A stretch of 64,000 nucleotides of DNA, from the NCBI RefSeq assembly GCF_964204645.1, contig NC_134029.1, positions 10,470,850 to 10,534,849 of the forward strand, in the 5' to 3' direction. Below the pieces are notes generated by a model, which saw nothing but the letters and a program-made list of their open reading frames with translations, had not been told where the DNA came from and did no database searches. The position numbers and the translations under genes were made by a program. The stretch comes from Tubulanus polymorphus (lineage: Eukaryota; Nemertea; Palaeonemertea; Tubulaniformes; Tubulanidae). Position 1 is the first letter of the stretch. The number at the start of each line of letters is the position of its first letter. Shown one piece after another: positions 1 through 11,257 of the stretch.

Positions 1-174
1 GCTGTCATCGTTATTATCTTGACATATCCAAATGATGACTTGTAAACACTTAGTACCCGTGTTAACTGAATTGGAAACTCAAATACATATACACAAATTG
101 CGACTCAAGAATGACGACTGAAATAATGTGATGACCCATGAGCTAATGATGACTAAACCAAGTTCAACTGTAAA

Positions 175-328
175 GGGATCATTCATTTATTATGTACGCA
201 TACAATTTGACTTTTTCCACCCCCTGTACACAAAATTGGCCATTTTTTATATACATTGAGCATTACAGTACGCAATTACACTTACCCCTCCCCTTCCCCT
301 AATGCATACGTAATAAATGAATGACCCC
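175..328. mobile_element. Short MITE with 27-bp inverted termini
   Basis: The left end at 175-201 begins GGGATCATTCATTTATTA. The reverse complement of 302-328 begins GGGGTCATTCATTTATTA. The two 27-bp termini differ at only a few positions. The interior is about 100 bp and has no coding capacity. I see no clear target-site duplication, so the superfamily is not assigned. Confidence 0.65.
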
Positions 329-535
329 ACACCTATATCATCTCAAGACAAAGCATCGACAAAACTGTACAAAGTGCAGAATTCAGTGAACAACAAAAGC
401 CTTGATTCCAATTGGACAAGTTTTTTGTGGCACAGATGCATCAAGGGTAGGCAAAAACATATATATCAATATCAATACCATACATTAAATGATGATGAAA
501 ACTTACAAAGGAAACTACATTCTATCTACAGATAG

Positions 536-592
536 ATGGACGTATCGGTTATCCGATGACCGCAATAGCCTGCTGGAAAAGTTCCAAGTGGG
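536..592 (+). repeat. 3'-end fragment of the 46247-type repeat
   Basis: The text around 557-590 (AATAGCCTGCTGG, then AAGTGGGCTAAAA) matches the last 45 or so bases of the complete element at 46247-46805 (AATAGCCCGCTGG, then AAGTAGGCTAAAA). It is a diverged, 5'-truncated copy. Confidence 0.55.
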
Positions 593-728
593 CTAAAAAA
601 ATCTCTCCATTCTTAACAATCAGCAATAAATTCATAGAAAAAATATCTATATCAAAAATAAATCCTGCATATTTGATTGAAATTGACAATTACAAAAAGA
701 TTATTAAACCCTACTTAATTGATTTAAT

Positions 729-775
729 AGGGGTCTAGGTACACCATGCCCACTAGGTACAGGCCGATTCAACAA
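729..775 (+). repeat. 5'-end fragment of the 46247-type repeat
   Basis: GGGGTCTAGGTACACCATG, followed by CCCACTAGG, matches the opening of the element at 46247 (GGGGTCCAGGGACACCATG, then CCCACTTGG). Similarity fades after about 45 bp. Confidence 0.5.
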
Positions 776-950
776 AATCATTGAAATGTCAAACCATTTC
801 TCCATAGCTTATCTCTATGGAAAGATGGCAGCACCAGTAAAACAGTGAAATGAAGTAACTTACGATACACCGCGCTGCAGTTGCAATGTAGATGCACTTA
901 GGCATACCGCTTAGTTTATTCAACACACTAGGGTGGAATTTTGTAAATTT

Positions 951-2150
951 TCAAATTATCTCGAGCACTTTCGGGTAACAATAAGTCAGCACCGAAAGAA
1001 TTAAATAATTAGAATAACGTTCTCCCTTTCTTGATGCTGAAGAAGTACTCGGAGTCAATTTGTTAGGAATAGGCTTTGAACCATTCAAACTGTAAATCGG
1101 CGACTTTGGTAAAGGTGGTTGTTGCAAATTGTGTGCTGAATTAAAAAAATCGAGATACTGGAATCTAATTGCACCAATTGAATGATTTCAAACAAACTCA
1201 AAATACAATATGCCTATATTTGTCTATTAATACCTGGGTGGGCCAATGGTTTGTTTGGCTTCAACAGCTTACGCGGAGGAATCTCTGGAAAAGAAAAAGT
1301 ATATGTTCATCAAATTTAATGCAAAATGATTCTGCCAATGAATGCTGCCAATGAACAACATCAATAAGTGATATTTTACCGTCTTCACTATCCTCACTGT
1401 CGTCGATGAAACGCCGATTGGGTTTTACTTTTCGTCCAATTCTTGATTCCAATCGAGGAGAGGTCATCTCTTCGCCACTGTCCAAATTTGATGTGTCTAA
1501 TGCATTATTAGACTTGGTTAATGCTTTCTTGAAATCATCTAGACAAAAACAATACATTTGTAAGTTTATACAGACGACAATTGAATTAATGTACAAGTGT
1601 AAGTAACATGTAGATCTTTAGCCTCCAAGGTCCCCAGTTACACAAGAAATAAAGAAACCAAATTGGTGCTGCCATAAGGTCATTGCGACTCAGTTGTTAT
1701 CAACTAAGGTTTTAGTTTGATTTTAGTAATAAAACGTTTCATTATTGTATCAAATGACTTATAATGAAAAATTATGAAGTAGAAATTGCAGGGGTGAAAA
1801 TAGAATTGTAACAGACCTTCAAATGAAAATATTCGTATCTTGAATATTGACCATTTTTACTTGTCCGGAATATCACCAGCCTTCGCCTTCCCCATCTGAT
1901 TGAACGACGGCCAATATGAATACGAAAGCTGTAAATATAATAAAAATCTATTGATTAAATGGGAATCGATACATTATAAATGTTTTCAGCTTTTAATTCC
2001 CTGATTATGGTTTGACAGTAAAGGTAATAGATAATAAAACAAGTATACAGTGTACCAAGCGTTGGTGGTTACCTTGTCTTTAGTAAAGATCCACGATGTA
2101 TGTACCACACTTACTGATCCTTCTTCAGTAAACTCTACTACTGCAAACAT
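951..2150 (-). CDS. DUF4806-type accessory protein of a CACTA-like element (multi-exon)
   Basis: This is a spliced minus-strand gene just downstream of the transposase at 2308-4299. Exon 1 (2150-2073) encodes MFAVVEFTEEGSVSVVHTSW and onward and ends at a GT donor. Exon 2 (1928-1861) contains YSYWPSFN. The pattern AVVEFT..SV..V..SW followed by YWP is, from memory, the N-terminus of DUF4806-containing proteins found with CACTA-type transposons in invertebrates. Further likely exons are 1538-1380 (acidic tail IDDSEDSEDG after RKVKPNRRF), 1284-1234 and 1135-951. Exons 2 and 3 do not join in phase, so one exon between them is missing from my model or damaged. The C-terminal DUF4806 core itself was not recognised. 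The molecular role is unknown. Confidence 0.5.
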
Positions 2151-2307
2151 CTAAAAAGTAAACAAACTGTACTTAAATATTCAAAAACATACAATCACAA
2201 ATTACCAGCTACATTTGAATATCATCAACCATATCAAACTTTATGCATACCATAAGACTCCATGTTGAACTGGATAATAAGAATCCTTTAGTTTTTAACA
2301 GTGGCAT

Positions 2308-4299
2308 TCAGAATTGGTGCAATATCGATAAAAAGATATCATTCGGTGTATGGATTGCAGGACTAAGGAGATCCCTTTTTAGCAGCCTTTTCATTCGAGA
2401 AGTCCGACTATTTCCTTTATAGATTCCAACTAAACGAGAGTCACATGGATTAAAAAATAACGGCTCGACTTCATAAACCCTACATAGAAGATGGTCATCG
2501 TGAACTTCCGTTATTTCACAACATGATTCATCGGTCAATATAAATGCATTGTTTGGTTTCCTTGCACTTATATGAAATTGTCTAGATGGTTCTTCGACAA
2601 CTGAAACAGTTTTTTCCGCCTCAGCCAGCCGTTTAACAACTTGAACTAATGGATTTGAAGGTGACCTCACCATCTTCTTCAATGTTTTCATATAATTTTC
2701 AAATGGAAAAGCACTAAAGTTGTCTAGACATCCAAGATTGTTTACATCTTCACATATGTGAAGAAGGCAATGTACATTGTAAATGATAAATTCTACTCCG
2801 TAAAGAACGCGGGCCTGTTTTACAAAGTATACCAGCAAATCATGGGCATATGCCACGTAACGTCTCGCAAGCTGTGGAGATACAAGTAGACGCATAGCAA
2901 CGAATAAGCTAAGAAAATGCTTGTAGAGTTCTTCCGGTAATAATCCCCTCAAAACAAGAGGTCCTGTATAAAGAAGGAACTGTCTAAATTCTGTAGCTTT
3001 CCATCTATCGATTTCTGACAACTTTCTTGGCTTTCGAGAAAAATACTTCGGGATTGATGTTTTTAATTCATTCAAGTTCATGCTTATGGTATTCACTTGC
3101 TGGTTCGACAATTTCACTCTATTGTTTCCTCGTATCCATGATAACAAGAGCTTTTTCATTACACCGAGACATGCTTGATGCATGTAGTCAATCGGAAAAC
3201 ATTTTATCATGTTAATGCTTGAGAGCTCACAAAATGGTGTCACTATATGATGATGTTCAGGCTGTGTTTGGTTTCGAAATGATTGATCAGTTCGCAACAT
3301 CAAATCATCAATATTTTGATAAGTAACGCGACCAATATATTCTCCTTTTTGCTCACACCGGTCACATCCATAATATCCAGAATATAGTTTGGTTCCTTTC
3401 ATTCAAGCTTTGGCTGGTGCATCACATATAACAGCCTTCAATCCCAATCTGAAGTCTTGATCTTTATATTTGAATCCATCATTAATGAGATGATCTAATT
3501 CATCTACAACATTACTGAGAAATTCTAAATCAGATGGCTTTGTACCGCATGTTAAGGATATTGGGAAAACAGTTTTCCTCCCTAAATTAACAATGGCGCA
3601 TAGAATCGGCCAAAAATTCACATTACTGCTTTTAAATAAGGGTAGTCCATCAATATTTAGCTGGATCTCTATCACATTCATGCTATCATCTAACGAATCT
3701 TGGTCATATTTATTAAGTGCATTCTCAAGTTGTTTTAAAACACCAAAATTATAAACTTTCATTCCAGACTGTTCGATTGTAGGAATTTTTCTACTTGTGT
3801 TCAAAAGAGTCCGAGCACAACTTGGTAATTCAGGATGGCTTTTTTTCAGGATCTTGAGAAGCCCATCAAGGGCATTTTGCTTAATGCCGAAAGAATTTTC
3901 CCAATCCACAAGGTCATCTGGAAGAGTCGTAACATCAATATCTTCATCATGATCAGAGTCTGGTAATATCACTGGTTCATTAACCTCCAAATCACTTCCA
4001 GAACTATCAACAATCTCAGAGTCTGAGTTCCCAAAATGTTCACGATGATGTCGATTTTCTTCTGGTATATATTCCTGAACTGCTTCTTCAATATCAAGAT
4101 TTTCGAAATCCTGATTATCCTCCTGCATATATTCACCAACATGTTCATCAACATGATTCTCCATATCACTATTTTCCTCCGATTCATAATCCCGACTTTC
4201 ATCCACGAGTAATTCCCGACCTCTTTGTTGGCGAGATCTGTTGAGCGACCGGATTGCTCGCATCCACCTTCTGCGGTATGAAGTTTGATCTTTTTCCAT
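2308..4299 (-). pseudogene. CACTA (EnSpm)-like TNP2-type transposase, one in-frame stop
   Basis: Two abutting open frames in the same phase (4299-3403 and 3402-2308) are separated by a single TGA at 3400-3402, giving about 660 residues in all. The first half has a long acidic N-terminus, then LNIDGLPLFKSSNVNFWPIL and, at its end, VICDAPAKA. The second half has a CDRC/GEY zinc-like segment, FPIDYMHQACLGVMKKLL, and a segment with HCLLHICED followed by FPFENYMKTLKK. This order corresponds to the DDE transposase core of CACTA elements, where a His...Pro-Ile-Glu block carries the third acid. The likely catalytic acids are the D of IDG, the D of CDAPA and the E of FENY. The frame is otherwise open, so the stop is recent. 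Family placement is from memory of invertebrate homologues. Confidence 0.72.
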
Positions 4300-4516
4300 G
4301 TTGGAGCCTTGAAAATCAAAACAGATTTATTTCAACATTATTTCAATATGGTTGCACCTGTTGAAACTTAGATTTTGAGAGTTTGATATAACGAGGTTCC
4401 ACTGTAGTGCTAACAAGAAATCCAAGACATCTACCTTCACAGCCATTTTGGAGAGTGAAAGACATGATTTTAAGGTGTTTACAATCCGTTGACACATCCA
4501 CCAACTTTAAACACTA

Positions 4517-4829
4517 GGGGTCCAACGTCCTCGCTTGCCAGGGTATGATCACCAACATGAACCCTGGCCACAAACCCTTCATTGGTCTATTACATTACCC
4601 AAGATTACTTGGGTGGATAGGTTGCCGCTAAGCTACCAACAGTCTATATTTCTAGCCAATCAGATGCGTAGCGAATGTGCCGGTGAAAAACAACTTATCT
4701 GATTGGGTTAATACATAGACTTGTGGTCGCTTAGCAGCGACATGTCCAAAAAAATTCTCGGCAATGTTAGACTGATGAAGGGTTTGTGTTGGAGTGATTT
4801 TCGGCTCTGGCAAGCGAGGATGGGGGTCC
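4517..4829. mobile_element. Foldback MITE of about 315 bp
   Basis: TCCTCGCTTGCCAG at 4528-4541 is the inverse complement of CTGGCAAGCGAGGA at 4807-4820. Further in, ACAAACCCTTCAT pairs with ATGAAGGGTTTGT, and CCAATCAGAT pairs with ATCTGATTGG. The element can therefore fold over nearly its whole length. It has no coding capacity. The outer edges are approximate. Confidence 0.65.
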
Positions 4830-4894
4830 AGGGACACAATGTTTACAATGGACTTGACTGATCAGGGTTTGAACTAAGGAAAAAAATCTATTTC

Positions 4895-5075
4895 TAATTT
4901 CACTAGTCCGACTAAAAATCCACTAGTCCTATCTGAAATCAATGCATACAGTCTAGCAACACAAATACGCAGCGAATTGGGACACCAATTAAATGCGCTA
5001 GTCCGACGGGCTGGTAGATATTAAAATCCACTAGTCCAATCGTAAATTTAATAGTCCCAGACTGTCGGACTAGCA
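4895..5075. repeat. CTAGTCCGAC-rich repeat
   Basis: The words ACTAGTCC or CTAGTCCGAC occur five times in about 180 bp, and the segment ends with the inverse form GTCGGACTAG near 5061. It looks like a short interspersed or MITE-like repeat. No family is assigned. Confidence 0.4.
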
Positions 5076-6089
5076 CTTAGTTCGAACCCTATTGATAAAA
5101 ACCCACCTGACGTGTAGATGTTTCCCAAAGTATTGGAGTACCCATCAAAAATTTCAATGATTAATGTCAAACCATTAATAAAATATTGTTTGAAAAATAC
5201 TGAAGTTGAAAAATTGGTAGAGTGCGCAGGTATGCCGTCATGACGTGAACTTTGATGACTCTACTGCCGCTGTGGCTTCTATTAGATTCAAATCCCAAAG
5301 AGACATTGATCTTATAATTTCAAATTTGTTAATGTGTTTGTGGTCGCAATGGGCACGCAAACTAATAATGTCCTCTAAGGACCTCAGTATTGTGTTCCTG
5401 TCTAATTTATCTTTACGAAATAAAACTTCTAATAATAAAAAAATGGATACGCAAGTAAGTAGATAAATTATATAAATTATTTTCTGTTAAGTGCAGATAT
5501 TACTTTTTATTAAGATATCGCACTTTATGAGAATAAGTTAATCTTATTTTATGTTCATAAACAAGTGAATTATCGAAATAAATTGATTTTATTCATATCA
5601 TGCACATTGTTTTGTTGTTATTCAATCAATCAGGGACCTAGTTCCACAGATGTGAGTTATGAATTGATTAATTTTAACTCTTTTAACTTGTAGAACAATA
5701 TAAGTATTCTTAATTACACATTTGGGATTCGAACCTAATAGTGTACATTGGACCTATCAAAGTTCATTATTTCATATTTGGGATGCATTGTGATTAGAAC
5801 CTTATTACGTGGCAAACAAAATCAAACAGGAACACTTGGGTCAACAAAGTTCATCGAAACACTTATAATGAGATCAGTATTTTTCAGGATTCGAACCTAA
5901 TAGTGCCGCAAATAAAATTTCAAACCAGTGACACAGGGGTCATAATAAATTTGAAATAAACGGGAAACTACAGCGACACTGGAGTCATCAAACTTCATAT
6001 TTCACATTTCATGAATGCCTGTGCACTCTTACCGATTTTTCGACTTAGCCTTTTTACTGACCCCTACTAATGCGTATGTGTTAGAAATA
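5076..6089. other. Intronic or intergenic DNA, nothing recognised
   Basis: AT-rich sequence with only short chance reading frames. I see no splice-flanked conserved exon, RNA gene or repeat family. Confidence 0.4.
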
Positions 6090-6384
6090 AGCTGCGATCA
6101 CACGAAGACGATTTGGCCCGGGCCAAATTGGCACGGATAAGACTCGAGCCAAATTTTGCCTGTGTCTAATTAGAGATCGCGCTCACATGCAAACAATTCG
6201 CTCTATACTAAACAATGCTCAAACAAAGTAAAGTGAGTCATTTCCGGTACCAGTTGCAATTCAAACGCAATCATTTGACTCATGCTAAAATTTGGCTCGG
6301 GCCTAGTCTGACGTTTATGGTCGGGCCCATTTGGCACCCGTGTGAACAGTTGTTCCGGGCCAAAATGCTTTTGTGATCGCGGCT
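6090..6384 (+). mobile_element. MITE of the AGCCGCGATCACAC family, copy 1
   Basis: Starts AGCTGCGATCACACGA and ends TTGTGATCGCGGCT, an imperfect terminal inverted repeat. The interior has repeated GGCCAAAT/ATTTGGC words and the block ACAATGCTCAAACAAAG shared with the copies at 15245-15543 and 55359-55680. Non-coding. Confidence 0.75.
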
Positions 6385-8159
6385 ATAGAGGCATTGGAAA
6401 CATTATGGTTCTGAATCAAATTTTATTAAACCATCCATTTTTGGCTTTAAATCTGGGTGTTTGAACTTCGCTGAATCAATGAATACCGAATCGCTGATCT
6501 TTATGATGATTATCAGTCTTCTTTATTTCACTGATTTGTCAAATTATTGTAAAATAAACAATAGACTATCATATCAATGGCGCCATATTTCATATTTCAC
6601 AACAGTGGGCCTAGTGCTTTTGGAGTAGCTGCACAACAAGTGCATGCAGAATCACAAAGCATTGTTTGGATAATTTTCGTGAAACAAATGTTTTTAAGGG
6701 AATTCCGCTGAATTTTAAATGCACTGCTATCACTATTGATCGGTGATACGACAGCGACTGATATGGTTGCCTATGAGTTTCAATTTTATGTGTAAATGGT
6801 TACTGACACATAGTTGGGTAAATTCCCTTCGTCTAGAGAAGGGAATGCCGAAAATAAACAGCTACATCACCGGAAGTACCGGTGATGATCGCCGCAACGT
6901 CCTTTACCATATAGTTCAGCCGAATTTTTCTCGAATACCATGAAAAATTTCTAGATTCGATCAAATATGGGCCCACTTTGTAATTTTCTTCTGAATATGT
7001 AAAATTCACATGGATCCAGCGTATTTAAAAAAATTGATGATTAAAATAAAATTCAGCGTTTCATCGAAGTTCGCACCTGTTTTAATCCAATGTCTATTAT
7101 TTATGCGTGCCCTCAATTTTCTTGGGGATATTTCACTTAATTTTTTGAACACATTCTTAACCCTAACCTCGAATCGGTCTTAATACGACCAGTGAAACTG
7201 TGCATTCTGAATAAACCATTGTCTTTATATCCATTTTACACTGTATTGAAGAATTGCCAAAAAGTCCTCATTTTCTCATGTTCAAATCATTTGAAATGGG
7301 TCCGTTCAAATGAGAAAAGCTCAGCCATTTTTGAAATTCTAACAATATATGTCCTGTGTTTCATTTAATCCATGCCTACAAACTTTTTAATGATTTGAAA
7401 ATAATTTGAAATGGTAGGCATGGAAACATAGACTTAGACTAAGTGTTAAAATTGATTTAGTTCATAAAGTGGAGTGCACTTTTTCTCTGATTCAAATTAG
7501 TTAAAGAAGTCTTTTAACAATCCTTCAATAAATACATTGATTGCAAAATGGATATAAAAACGATGGTTTATATTGAGACTACAGTTTCACTTGTTTGTCG
7601 GCTTTATTGACGACGTTATAAAAGCCCATTCAAACCACCTTTATACAGAATTGTCAATGAGAATCACCATTAGAAAGGCACCATTGTTAGGCCTACTCCT
7701 CGCTCGCTGTTAGCGCGCTGGGCCACCGACAATGAAAAGGACGAGCATTAAAAATGAAGGCCTATTTCTTTATATTCATTTGTAGTCTAGGCGCATATTC
7801 TACTATAAGACGATCAAGAAATCTTACCTTTAAAAATTCGTGATGATTTTGTCAATTAAGAGCTGAATAAACGGATGTAAAGTGATAAAAATTCAGTATT
7901 AAACGCAGTCTGTAATAACGAAGATATTTAATTGCGTATTTTGCGCATGTGCTTCATTGACCCACTGTCTCGTTGGCATACCTTAGAGTACACATCGGGT
8001 TCAAATCCCACCGCGGGATAACATTTTTATTTGAATATTTTGCGGTTCGATGTTCTATATTTTCGAGGATTTCGGGTTCAATTGACCTAGCTATATCGCT
8101 ATACCGGGCATGATAAATTTCCCGATAATTAAATATGTTATGAATTATAGTTTTCGGGA

Positions 8160-8450
8160 AGATTGTTTTGAAACGTTTGTCAAACGTTATAAGATAACTT
8201 ACTCATAAGGGTTCCGCTGTAACGTTTTTCAAACGTTCAACTGAACTTTGTTTCATTGAATTTATTCATGTTTATTGAATATGTATTTTCAATATTGTAT
8301 TTCTAAGTGTTTTAATACCACTCAAATGAATAAAACCAATATCTTAAAAATATCAAAAATTGTCAAACGTTTCGGAAACGTTTTTGTATGGTTTCGAATT
8401 AGCGCAACCAAAATAGAACCAAAGTGAAACGTTTCGGGAACGTTTTGTGT
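8160..8450. repeat. Cluster of AAACGTTT-type palindromes
   Basis: The words AAACGTTTGTCAAACGTTAT (near 8171), AACGTTTTTCAAACGTT (near 8221), CAAACGTTTCGGAAACGTTT (near 8364) and AAACGTTTCGGGAACGTTTT (near 8428) recur. Pairs on either side of an AT-rich centre could form a foldback of about 290 bp. The element type is not assigned. Confidence 0.4.
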
Positions 8451-8594
8451 AAGCTGGGTAGTTGATAAATCAGTAGCATCTTTGTTCTTCCTACACATTC
8501 TGTAATATTTGTTATGCTTGATCTGGACTCATTGCATTGCAAGCTGCCTCAATTCGTGCATTTGATGGTTCATCATTATTCGATTCATCAGAAC

Positions 8595-8621
8595 GTGGTG
8601 GTGGTGGTGGTGGTGGTGGGG
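8595..8621 (+). repeat. (GTG)n microsatellite
   Basis: Eight uninterrupted GTG triplets followed by GGG. Confidence 0.9.
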
Positions 8622-9681
8622 TTCGTATTTTTGTTGAGTAAAAAATGTTTTTAATGAAGGATTCTTCAGGAAATTACACTTCCATTCGTACCTTTCTTAG
8701 TGCATGTTTTTGAGTGTCATATGCTTTGCATTTGGACACTGGTTACAGTTTTATGTAATTCAGGATCCTCAGATTCATCAGGTAATTTACAGGTGATAAA
8801 TCGATCTACAAATGAAGTGACATCAGCGTTGTCATCAATTCCTGATTTAGGTGCGTCTTTTACCCATATTAGTTTAAGATGTTCTGGTAGTAGGCTATTT
8901 ATATATATGTATAAGGGCGCAGGGACAATACGTACGGCAGGCGAACTAGTGGTAATTTACGTACTAGGCTACATGCATGACAAACTAGGGGTTACTACAA
9001 CTATTCAACGTAGACACATTTTCACTCATCTGCACTCTTCCTTCAAACATCATAACAAAGAAGGGGTAATTTTTATATCTCGTGAATCATATGAACAATA
9101 ACTTTAGTGCATGTTGTTAATGATTTTTGAAAAAGAAACTAACTTTAATGTAATATTATAATTGTTCGTTATCTAATACAAATTGTGATGATGCAACAAT
9201 TTGCTACGTACATGGACCGGATAATTGAATAAAAGGCCACGCAAAATAAGAAGCTTAATATTTATACGACCCTTTCTTTAGAAAAGATAGAAATGATTAA
9301 AACCCGTATTAGTTTATTAGAACTGAACTGCTCGTAGCTGCTATTCAAAACCAGTCACGAGAAGGTCACGATTGTATGAATATATAGCTTTAAAAATGTT
9401 GCGTCAGTAGACCTATTTTGTGGCCGTCTGTTATCAAAACCGACACTGTCTCGCCGTAAGCACTGCGTTTTCTTAAAAGGTTTTCAGAATAAATACTAGG
9501 AGTCTCGTTTTGCTCACGTTTAAACGGCAAATATAGGTCACGTCAATTCGTTAAAAAAACGCAAAACGTTGTACATCGCAACCTACATAATGTATCGTAT
9601 CATTGATTTTATCATTGGTTTTTCCCATGTACCGTATATAGCGCAAAACATATTCTAACTCTTGGTGAGTAGATTTCAATT

Positions 9682-9886
9682 ACTCGGTCGAGTGAGATTG
9701 CAAAATTGGATCTGTCACTCGGCCGTGTAAACAACTTTTTAAAATGATGCTGAGTGGACCGCCGAATTCTATCGTTTACTCGGCCGAGTAAAGGAATTAC
9801 TATACTGTTAGCTCGGCCGAGTAGACCGCCGAATTTAACCACTCACTCGGCCGAGCAAATACCTTCTTCACTTATGCTCGGCCGAG
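9682..9886. repeat. Array of six CTCGGCCGAG palindromes
   Basis: CTCGGCCGAG or a one-base variant occurs at about 9683, 9718, 9779, 9812, 9846 and 9877. Four are flanked as ACTCGGCCGAGT or its near match. Spacing is 31-35 bp except for one double interval of 61 bp. The sequence between the palindromes is not conserved, which separates this from an ordinary minisatellite. Confidence 0.8.
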
Positions 9887-10031
9887 CAAATGCCCGAGTA
9901 ACTTGTCAATTTAGTGACTATTATATACCTGAAACTCCTTCCACCGTGAAAACATGAAATATTGAGTTTCACCGCGCAAAAATGTCCCATCACTGTGTAG
10001 TGATGGCTAGATATGTGATCCGGATACATAG

Positions 10032-10571
10032 TCATTCACGAAAGATATATTCGTTAATTTTTTCATCATAATCACGTGGTTTTTCAGTATCGGCGGAGAA
10101 AATGTTTGCACTAGTACCGTCATCTGCGAAATCAAAACAATCGTCGTCAGTTACATTGTATGCAAATCCAAGCACAGAATCTTTTGAAATTTGAATCGGT
10201 TCATTAGTAGGATTCACGATAGTAGCAAAAATTTTACCGTCCGCGATTTTGCATAATGTTTTACCTCCACCTAAACATTTATTCAATAACTTGTGGTTGT
10301 ATGGTTCAAAAACAACCAATTAACCTTCCGCCAACGTATCGACACTTATCTGAACTATTTGTTTAGTATTTGGTGAGATAACTATCTTGTTAACCGTTTT
10401 AGCTTTATTTCTGTACAGCTCTCGTTTATTCCTAAGAATCTTAAATGGAATTGAAACATTAGATTCAATTGTGCTTGATGCAAGGTCAATGTTTAGATTG
10501 TTTTCCTCCAAAAAGTCCAGTCCTAGAATAGCATCTGTGTGTAGCCTGTACATGAGCAATATTATTTTCAT
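10032..10571 (-). pseudogene. Ty3/Gypsy-type protease-region relic
   Basis: Two minus-strand frames (10571-10320 and 10319-10032) are separated by one stop codon. The first contains DAILGLDFLEENNLNIDL, the second aspartyl-protease signature typical of Ty3/Gypsy polyproteins. The rest reads like the linker that follows it, with NPTNEPIQI and similar words. The part carrying the catalytic D(S/T)G is missing upstream, and no reverse transcriptase follows. It is an isolated fragment without LTRs. Confidence 0.55.
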
Positions 10572-11187
10572 TATTGGATACTAACTCTCATTCTGAGAAT
10601 GTGTGGTAGGAGCTGAAGCAGCCATCTTGTCTGGGGGTGGCTGGTCCACAGATGATTTTGACACTATTGATGGTCTTTCTTCCGAATCATTGTTCTCAGG
10701 CTCGCCAAGTTCATCAAGTGACTGCTGTAGTTGTAGACGTGGGTGCTCTTGGTCAACTACAAGAAGAATATTGTTGAAAAATAGAATAGGTCTAAGTAGA
10801 ATTTGCCAGCTTTTGACAGGATTCTGAAAATTTACTAAAATTGAGCAGAATCCTCACCTCTATATCACCTTTAAACCAGTTGAAATTCAGATTTGGTTTA
10901 ACGATAGTGCAGGGGGCTAAAATGTGAAAAATTTTGAAAAGGTGGACTGGGTCACTTTGTCTTGGATGTGGAAGAACGATATAATTTATTTTTTTGCTAA
11001 CTTTGGTCGAGAAAACAGGGCCTAACGGCCGACGGCACATTTTGAAAGCCCTGCTTCTTAGTGTCATCAGTTCAGGCGTTACTGGTTTATTATGATTACT
11101 GCGGGGCAGTGATGAGATCACTGCGCATGGAAAAATAGGTACGTCTGCGTTTCCTTTGAATTCTTGTTTTCAATTGCTCTTTTTTAG
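10572..11187. other. Intronic DNA, nothing recognised
   Basis: No conserved reading frame or repeat is seen. The last bases form the polypyrimidine tract and AG acceptor of the host exon at 11188. Confidence 0.4.
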
Positions 11188-11257
11188 GATTTTGGTTATT
11201 GTCCAGATTTTGTGCATGCAGCCATCGGACCATTTGTAAAAGATATAAAATCAAAAG
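11188..11257 (+). CDS. AtuA-like gene, exon with GYCPDFV
   Basis: Acceptor TTTTTTAG, 70 nt, donor AG|GTAGGC. It encodes DFGYCPDFVHAAIGPFVKDI plus three residues and ends in phase 1. This corresponds to the GYAPDF...L..L block that precedes the NAGG motif in AtuA proteins. Confidence 0.8.

Larger units (their letters stand above)
1..950. other. Intronic or intergenic DNA with repeat fragments
   Basis: No gene is recognised. The stretch holds a 154-bp MITE at 175-328. It also holds two fragments of the repeat family that is complete at 46247-46805: a 3'-end fragment near 536-592 and a 5'-end fragment near 729-775. Upstream exons of the AtuA-like host gene were looked for here and not found. 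Confidence 0.5.
6385..9681. other. Intronic or intergenic DNA with simple repeats
   Basis: No gene is recognised. A (GTG)n tract lies at 8595-8621. The segment 8160-8450 contains several AAACGTTT-type palindromes. A plus-strand open frame at 8700-9101 has no recognisable family and was not called as a gene. Confidence 0.4.

Noticed and set aside
928-945. CACTAGGGTGGAA as the left terminus of the CACTA element
   Set aside because: The same sequence at 51008 shares the flanking TTATTCAACA as well, so similarity runs past the supposed end. The candidate right end near 4402 has no matching target duplication.
5245-5466. Upstream exon of the AtuA-like gene
   Set aside because: The frame has no match to the expected N-terminal blocks (DYL.E.TMS) and lacks a phase-compatible donor.
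7955-8025. Possible tRNA gene (GGGTTCAAATCCCACC B box)
   Set aside because: The upstream A box and the anticodon stem cannot be formed, and no SINE body follows.
8700-9101. 133-codon open frame on the + strand
   Set aside because: No family signature, no splice context, and composition like its surroundings; probably chance.
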